In this document: positions 59,307-64,000 of the stretch, piece after piece | Layout of the letters: each line of letters starts with the position of its first letter | Position numbering within the stretch: the first letter of the stretch is position 1 | Assembly: GCF_000374925.1 (NCBI RefSeq) | Contig: NZ_KB895550.1 | Span: forward strand, 62,001-126,000 | Source: Arthrobacter sp. 131MFCol6.1 | Lineage (GTDB): Bacteria; Actinomycetota; Actinomycetes; Actinomycetales; Micrococcaceae | Length of the DNA: 64,000 bases | Reading direction: 5' to 3' | Program-made: the position numbers and the translations under genes | Notes under the pieces: model-generated | The model's database searches: none | What the model saw: the letters and a program-made list of their open reading frames with translations, nothing else | Told to the model about the DNA's origin: nothing

Positions 59307-61292
59307 ATGGCAACAGAGACAGTTGCGAAACCACGCACCAGCGTCCGCGTGCACGTCCAGAAATTCGGGACGTTTCTGTCCGGAATGATCATGCCCAACA
59401 TCGGCGCCTTCATCGCCTGGGGCTTCATCACGGCCCTCTTCATCCCGGCGGGCTTCTTCCCCAACGCGGAGCTCGGCAAGCTTGTCGGGCCCATGATCAC
59501 GTATATGCTCCCGCTGCTGATCGGCTACACCGGCGGCCGGATGGTCTACGGGGTGCGCGGCGGCGTGGTGGGTGCTGTGGCCACGATGGGCGTCATCGTC
59601 GGTACCGACATCCCGATGTTCATCGGCGCCATGATCCTTGGCCCGCTCACTGCCTGGATCATGATGAAGCTGGACAAGATCTGGGAAGGCCGCGTTAAGC
59701 CCGGCTTCGAGATGCTGATCGACAACTTCTCGGCAGGCATCCTGGCCGCCGCCATGGCGGTCGTCGGCATGCTGGTGGTCGGCCCGATCGTGAAGGCCTT
59801 CAGCAATGGCGCCAGCGCCGTGGTCGAATTCCTCGTCCTCAACGGCCTGCTGCCGTTCACGAGCATCTTCATCGAGCCCGCAAAGGTCCTGTTCCTCAAC
59901 AACGCCGTCAACCACGGGATCCTTACCCCGCTGGGCACGCAGCAGGCGCTCGAGCAGGGGAAGTCCATCCTGTTCCTGCTTGAAGCCAACCCCGGTCCGG
60001 GCTTCGGCATCCTGCTCGCCTTTTCAATCTTCGGCAAGGGTCTGGCCAAGGCGTCCGCGCCGGGCGCAGCGGTGATCCAGTTCGTCGGCGGCATCCATGA
60101 GATCTACTTCCCGTACGTCCTGATGAAGCCGATGACGATCTTCGCCGCAATCGGCGGCGGCATGACCGGCATCTTCACGCTCGTGGTCACCGGCGCCGGA
60201 CTCCGGTCCCCGGCAGCCCCGGGCAGCATCATCGCGGTTTACGCCTCAACGGCACGCGACAGCTACGTCGGTGTGACGCTCTCCGTCCTGTTTGCCACCA
60301 CGGTGTCCTTCCTGATCGCCTCGGTGGTCCTGAAAGCGAGCAAGGCGCCCGCCGAGGACGACCTCGACCAGGCCACCCACCGGATGGAGGCCCTGAAAGG
60401 CAAGAAGAGCTCGGTGTCCGCCGCCCTGATCGGTGAGGGCGTGGGTGCCAGCGGCGTCGCCGTCCTCGCCACTCCGATCAAGAACATCGTCTTTGCCTGC
60501 GACGCCGGCATGGGCTCCAGCGCGATGGGCGCCTCGGTGCTCCGGAACAAGATCAAGGCCGCTGGATTCCAGGACGTCAAGGTCACCAACTCCGCGATCG
60601 CCAACCTCACCGACACGTACGACGTCGTCATCACGCACCAGGACCTGACCGAACGGGCCAAGCCCGCGACCGCCAGCGCCGTGCATGTCTCTGTGGACAA
60701 CTTCATGAACAGCCCGCGGTACGACGAGATCGTGGAACTGGTCGAGGCCAGCAACACCGACGCCGGCACCACGGACGCGGGAGCGGCCCCTGCCGCGGCC
60801 GGCGCCGTCGGCACCCCGGAGGCCCCCGCGGCAGCCGAGGCAGAAGCCGAGGAGGGCCCCGCCGGTATCCTGGTGGCCGAAAGCGTCGTCCTCAACGGCC
60901 ACGCGACCACGCGGGACGCCGCGATCGACGAGGCCGGGCAGCTTCTGCTGGACCGCGGCGCCGTCGACTCCGGCTATGTGGACGCCATGCATGAGCGCGA
61001 GGAATCCGTGTCCACCTACATGGGCAGCTTCCTGGCGATCCCGCACGGCACCAACGCCGCGAAGGACCACATCATGAAGTCCGCGGTGTCGGTGATCCGC
61101 TACCCGAACGGCATCGACTGGAACGGCAAGGAAGTGAAGTTCGTCGTCGGTGTGGCCGGCGTCAACAACGAGCACCTGCACATCCTGTCCTCAATCGCCA
61201 AGGTCTTCACCAACAAGGCCCAGGTGGCCCAGCTCGAGGCGGCCACCACGGTTGACGAAGTGCTGGCCCTGTTCGGAAAGGTCAATTCCTAG
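59307..61292 (+). CDS. mtlA: mannitol PTS enzyme IICBA
   Basis: A 661-residue three-domain permease. Residues 1-345 form the membrane IIC domain (FGTFLSGMIMPNIGAFIAWGFITALFIPAGFF; GIHEIYFPYVLMKP). The IIB phosphocysteine is Cys398 in NIVFACDAGMGSSAMGASVL. An alanine-rich linker follows, then the IIA domain with the phosphohistidine His580 in GSFLAIPHGTN. It imports mannitol as mannitol-1-phosphate. The ATG has AGGAATT upstream. mtlD overlaps by 1 nt. In many bacteria the IIA protein is separate (MtlF); here it is fused. Confidence 0.95.
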   Translation: MATETVAKPRTSVRVHVQKFGTFLSGMIMPNIGAFIAWGFITALFIPAGFFPNAELGKLVGPMITYMLPLLIGYTGGRMVYGVRGGVVGAVATMGVIVGTDIPMFIGAMILGPLTAWIMMKLDKIWEGRVKPGFEMLIDNFSAGILAAAMAVVGMLVVGPIVKAFSNGASAVVEFLVLNGLLPFTSIFIEPAKVLFLNNAVNHGILTPLGTQQALEQGKSILFLLEANPGPGFGILLAFSIFGKGLAKASAPGAAVIQFVGGIHEIYFPYVLMKPMTIFAAIGGGMTGIFTLVVTGAGLRSPAAPGSIIAVYASTARDSYVGVTLSVLFATTVSFLIASVVLKASKAPAEDDLDQATHRMEALKGKKSSVSAALIGEGVGASGVAVLATPIKNIVFACDAGMGSSAMGASVLRNKIKAAGFQDVKVTNSAIANLTDTYDVVITHQDLTERAKPATASAVHVSVDNFMNSPRYDEIVELVEASNTDAGTTDAGAAPAAAGAVGTPEAPAAAEAEAEEGPAGILVAESVVLNGHATTRDAAIDEAGQLLLDRGAVDSGYVDAMHEREESVSTYMGSFLAIPHGTNAAKDHIMKSAVSVIRYPNGIDWNGKEVKFVVGVAGVNNEHLHILSSIAKVFTNKAQVAQLEAATTVDEVLALFGKVNS

Positions 61293-62440
61293 TGAAGGCT
61301 GTTCATTTCGGAGCCGGAAACATCGGGCGCGGCTTCGTGGGCCTGCTGCTGCACGACGCGGGGTATGAGGTGGTGTTCGCCGACGTCGCGGACGCCCTCA
61401 TCACCGAGCTGGCCGCCGCGGACAGCTACGAGGTCCACGAAGTGGGCGAGAACCCCGCCGTCCGTACGGTCAACAACTTCCGGGCGCTGAACTCCGGCAC
61501 CCAGGAAGCCGCCGTCGTCGCGGAAATCGCGACGGCGGACATCGTCACCACCGCCGTGGGGCCGCACATCCTGAAGTTTGTGGCGCCCGTGATCGCCAAG
61601 GGGATTGCCGCCCGCCCCGCCGGGCTGGCGCCCCTGCAGGTGATGGCGTGCGAGAACGCGATCAATGCCACGGACATCCTGAAGTCCGAGGTCGTTGCCC
61701 AGTGGGATCCGGCCGCGGGTTCCCTGGACGCGGCCGCCGTGTTTGCCAACACGGCGGTGGACCGGATCGTGCCGAACCAGGAGGCCGGGCAGGGCCTGGA
61801 CGTCACGGTGGAGACGTTCTATGAGTGGGTGATCGACCGTACCCCGTTCGCCGGGAAGGAGCCGGTGATCCCGGGCGCGACGTTCGTGGGCGATCTGGAG
61901 CCGTACATCGAGCGGAAGCTGTTCACCGTCAACACGGGGCACGCCGCGGCGGCCTACTTCGGATTCGAGGCCGGCCTGGGCAAGATTTCCGAGGCCATGG
62001 CCGATCAGGACGTCGCCGCCGATGTGCGCGCCGTCCTGGACGAAACCAAGGAGCTGCTGGTGGCCAAGCACGGCTTCAACCGGGCCGACCAAGAGGCGTA
62101 CGTGGAGAAGATCCTGGGCCGCTTTTCCAATCCGCACCTGCCGGACACCGTCACCCGGGTGGGCCGTGCCCCGCTGCGCAAGCTCAGCCGGCACGAACGC
62201 TTCATCGGTCCCGCTGCCGAGCTGGCCGAACGCGGAATTGTCCCCGAGGCGCTGCTCGGGGCCATCGCCGCGGCCCTGCGTTTCAACGATCCGGCCGACG
62301 CCGAGGCCGTGGAGCTGGCGAAAATCCTCTCCGCGTCCACGCCGGACGAGGCCACGGAGAAGATCACCGGCCTGGCGGCGGACCACCCGCTCTTCGCCGC
62401 CGTCTCCTCCCTCATCGAGGAGGCCAAGGCGGTCGTCTGA
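61292..62440 (+). CDS. mtlD: mannitol-1-phosphate 5-dehydrogenase
   Basis: A 382-residue long-chain dehydrogenase that oxidises mannitol-1-phosphate to fructose-6-phosphate with NAD. It opens VHFGAGNIGRGFVGLLLHDAGYEVVFADV, the NAD loop, continues with VMACENAINATDILK, FANTAVDRIVPNQ and the catalytic lysine region in KLFTVNTGHAAAAYFGFE. The GTG start overlaps the mtlA stop (TAGTG), so the two products are made together. A perfect 17-bp terminator stem follows the stop by 16 nt. Confidence 0.96.
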   Translation: MKAVHFGAGNIGRGFVGLLLHDAGYEVVFADVADALITELAAADSYEVHEVGENPAVRTVNNFRALNSGTQEAAVVAEIATADIVTTAVGPHILKFVAPVIAKGIAARPAGLAPLQVMACENAINATDILKSEVVAQWDPAAGSLDAAAVFANTAVDRIVPNQEAGQGLDVTVETFYEWVIDRTPFAGKEPVIPGATFVGDLEPYIERKLFTVNTGHAAAAYFGFEAGLGKISEAMADQDVAADVRAVLDETKELLVAKHGFNRADQEAYVEKILGRFSNPHLPDTVTRVGRAPLRKLSRHERFIGPAAELAERGIVPEALLGAIAAALRFNDPADAEAVELAKILSASTPDEATEKITGLAADHPLFAAVSSLIEEAKAVV

Positions 62441-62456
62441 TCAATGCCCTAGCTGG

Positions 62457-62498
62457 GCCGACGCCGGAACTCACCTGAGTTCCGGCGTCGGCGTGTTT
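62457..62498 (+). terminator. terminator of the mannitol operon
   Basis: GCCGACGCCGGAACTCA (62457-62473) pairs perfectly with 62476-62492 across a 2-nt CC centre, then GTGTTTAA follows. A real loop would open to about 4-6 nt. It is a strong Rho-independent candidate. Confidence 0.85.
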
Positions 62499-62511
62499 AA
62501 GCCGTCACCCG

Positions 62512-62578
62512 CCCGTTGCGCTATCACTTACAGCTGCCATTCGCCGGTTTTAACGACCAGGAGTGATAGGGCAACGGG
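62512..62578. repeat. long intergenic inverted repeat, 17-nt arms
   Basis: CCCGTTGCGCTATCACT (62512-62528) and its complement at 62562-62578 match at 16 of 17 positions. The 33-nt core carries CTGCCATTC. It lies between the mtlD terminator and the MarR promoter and is not explained by either. Its layout resembles the repeat at 53108-53167. Confidence 0.6.
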
Positions 62579-62583
62579 GGCTC

Positions 62584-62619
62584 TTGACCATTAGGAAGCC
62601 TAACTGTTAGGCTACCTAA
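62584..62619 (+). promoter_or_regulatory. MarR operator overlapping a leaderless promoter
   Basis: TTGACC (62584-62589) and TAGGCT (62608-62613) are spaced by 18 nt. Arms TTAGGAAGCCTAA (62591-62603) and TTAGGCTACCTAA (62607-62619) form an inverted repeat with 12 of 13 matches and cover the spacer and -10. The ATG at 62622 is 9 nt after the -10 with no ribosome site. Confidence 0.75.
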
Positions 62620-62621
62620 CT

Positions 62622-63086
62622 ATGAACGCCAGTGAACCGGCCGACCCCGGGCTCCTCGCTCTCGCCGAGGACTTCCGCGAGGCCCTCCGCCACAGCATCT
62701 ATCTCGTCCGCCGCCTGGACGCCGACGGCGAACTCAGTGCCGCCCAGCTCAGCATGCTCAAGATGCTGATGGACGCCGGACCCGCCGCGGGCGGCGTAAG
62801 GGTGGGCGAAATCGCCCGGAACCTCGGCGTCAAGGTGCCCAGCGCCACCGAGCAGATCATCAAGCTCGAGCGCGCCGGCCTCGCCCGGCGGGAACCGGAC
62901 CCCGACGACTCCCGCGCCGTCCGGGTCACCCTCACGGACGCCGGCCTCGCCGCCGTCGCATCCGCCAATGAGCGCCGCAACACCGTCATGGCCGGCGTCC
63001 TCTCATCCCTTTCGGACGAAGACCGCGCAGCCCTCGCGGCCGCCCTCCCGGTCATCGGCAGGATCAACGCGACGCTCCTGGCCTGA
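62622..63086 (+). CDS. MarR-family transcriptional regulator
   Basis: A 154-residue MarR protein. The winged helix is LSMLKMLMDAGPAAGGVRVGEIARNLGVKVPSATEQIIKLERAGLARREPDPDDSRAVRVTLTDAGLAAV; helices on both sides form the dimer interface. It probably represses itself and the following MFS exporter, 38 bp downstream, through the inverted repeat that covers its own promoter. Ligands of such pairs are usually phenolic compounds or drugs. Confidence 0.92.
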   Translation: MNASEPADPGLLALAEDFREALRHSIYLVRRLDADGELSAAQLSMLKMLMDAGPAAGGVRVGEIARNLGVKVPSATEQIIKLERAGLARREPDPDDSRAVRVTLTDAGLAAVASANERRNTVMAGVLSSLSDEDRAALAAALPVIGRINATLLA

Positions 63087-63124
63087 TCTTCACCCAACAA
63101 TTCCAATCACTTAGGAGTGCCCCC

Positions 63125-64000
63125 ATGCACGGCCACCCCGCCGACACCCTGCCGGCCGCGGAAGTAACCCTCGAGGCCGAGAAGGCCTCACTGCTCAAAC
63201 AGCCCAAGGCGGTGTGGGCGACGGCCCTCGCGGCGGTGTTCGCCTTCATGGGGATCGGGCTGGTGGACCCCATCCTGCCGGCGATCGCCAAGAACCTGGA
63301 CGCCTCGCCGAGCCAGGTGTCGCTGCTCTTCACGAGCTATTTCCTTGTGACTGCCGTCGCCATGCTGATCACCGGCTACGTCTCCTCGCGGATCGGCGGG
63401 AAGCGGACGCTGCTGATCGGGCTGGCGGTCATCGTCGTGTTCGCCTCCCTGTCCGGCACGTCGGGCAGCGTGGCTGAGCTCATCGGCTTCCGCGCCGGCT
63501 GGGGGCTGGGCAACGCCCTGTTCGTGGCCACGGCGCTGGCCGTGATTGTCGGCGTCGCAAGCGGCGGCGCCGGCACGGCGATCATCCTGTACGAGGCCGC
63601 CCTCGGCCTGGGCATTTCCCTCGGCCCGCTCCTGGGTGCACTGCTTGGCGGCTGGCAGTGGCGCGCCCCGTTCTTCGGCACGGCCGTACTGATGGCCTCC
63701 GCGTTCATCGCACTCATTGCCCTGCTGCCCAAGACTCCGCTGCCCGAACGGAAAGTCCGGCTCCGGGATCCACTGCTGGCTCTGGGGCACAAGGGACTGC
63801 GGACGACGGCGGCCAGCGGCCTGTTCTACAACTACGGCTTCTTCACCGTCCTCGCCTTCACGCCCTTCATCCTCGGCATGGACGCCTACGGGATCGGCGG
63901 GGTGTTCTTCGGCTGGGGTGTGGCCGTCGCGCTCTTCTCGGTCTTTGCCGCCCCCGTGCTCCAGAACCGCTTCGGAGCGGTGCGGGTCCTCACCGGCACC
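63125..64000 (+). CDS. MFS exporter (3' end outside window)
   Basis: The first 292 residues of an MFS protein; the frame is open at the window end. It has a 25-residue soluble lead, then KAVWATALAAVFAFMGIGLVDPILPAIAKNLDASPSQVSLLFTSYFLVTAVAMLITGYVSSRIGGKRTLL, which holds helix 1 and the loop 2-3 pattern G-x-x-x-x-R-x-G-G-K-R, and IILYEAALGLGISLGPLLGALLGGWQWRAPFFG, a motif-C-like helix typical of drug-H+ antiporters. A TAGGAGTG site precedes ATG 63125. It is co-transcribed with the MarR gene, so its substrate probably induces the pair. Confidence 0.88.
   Translation, partial: MHGHPADTLPAAEVTLEAEKASLLKQPKAVWATALAAVFAFMGIGLVDPILPAIAKNLDASPSQVSLLFTSYFLVTAVAMLITGYVSSRIGGKRTLLIGLAVIVVFASLSGTSGSVAELIGFRAGWGLGNALFVATALAVIVGVASGGAGTAIILYEAALGLGISLGPLLGALLGGWQWRAPFFGTAVLMASAFIALIALLPKTPLPERKVRLRDPLLALGHKGLRTTAASGLFYNYGFFTVLAFTPFILGMDAYGIGGVFFGWGVAVALFSVFAAPVLQNRFGAVRVLTGT

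Overview
The window is GC-rich, almost gap-free actinobacterial chromosome. Codon third positions are dominated by G/C, and GTG starts, 1-8 nt gene overlaps and leaderless starts are frequent. The gene content (qsuB/qsuD fused to a pca operon, NAD-GDH of about 1600 residues, mtlA/mtlD, fused peptide-ABC ATPases, mycothiol-era DinB proteins) fits the family Micrococcaceae, most likely Arthrobacter, Pseudarthrobacter or a close relative. That assignment is inference from gene content, not from a database search. I saw no rRNA, tRNA, CRISPR array, insertion sequence or prophage.

Region 1 (about 0.6-24 kb) is an aromatic and hydroaromatic acid catabolic island. A ShiA-like transporter and an IclR regulator diverge upstream of what looks like one 11-gene transcript (3202-13945): qsuD, qsuB, pcaH, pcaG, pcaB, pcaD, pcaC, pcaF, pcaI, pcaJ, pcaR. 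It takes shikimate through 3-dehydroshikimate and protocatechuate to 3-oxoadipyl-CoA and then succinyl-CoA plus acetyl-CoA. A second block (17.9-22.5 kb) has a FUSC-type putative aromatic exporter, an AAHS-type aromatic acid importer, another IclR regulator and pobA, which feeds 4-hydroxybenzoate into protocatechuate. Between and after these blocks are a lipid kinase, a membrane-anchored ACT protein, a DinB protein, MscL, a SnoaL-like protein and a compact FAD monooxygenase with no ordinary start codon.

Region 2 (24-35 kb) holds housekeeping and small enzymes: a thioesterase, a GNAT acetyltransferase, the large NAD-glutamate dehydrogenase, a histidine phosphatase overlapping purB, and an unusual pair made of a WXG100-like small protein and an alpha/beta hydrolase with its own helical N-terminus. 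Region 3 (34.8-44 kb) has a HisC-like aminotransferase, a 2-oxoacid dehydrogenase E1alpha-E1beta-E2 operon behind a 42-nt palindrome, an acyl-CoA synthetase, a universal stress protein and an aminotransferase. Region 4 (44-56 kb) has a TetR/FMN-reductase divergent pair, a peptide ABC operon preceded by a putative 30-codon leader ORF, a Gfo/Idh/MocA oxidoreductase, and alanine dehydrogenase divergent from its likely PucR-type activator. Region 5 (56-64 kb) is sugar uptake: PTS enzyme I, a TetR regulator, mannitol PTS IICBA and mannitol-1-phosphate dehydrogenase, then a MarR regulator with an operator-covered leaderless promoter and an MFS exporter cut by the window end.

The strongest candidates for something undescribed are the WXG-like/hydrolase pair (32.5-34.4 kb), the membrane ACT protein (15.4-16.3 kb), the palindrome before the E1/E2 operon, the leader ORF before the peptide transporter, and a possible family of long intergenic inverted repeats (53.1 and 62.5 kb).
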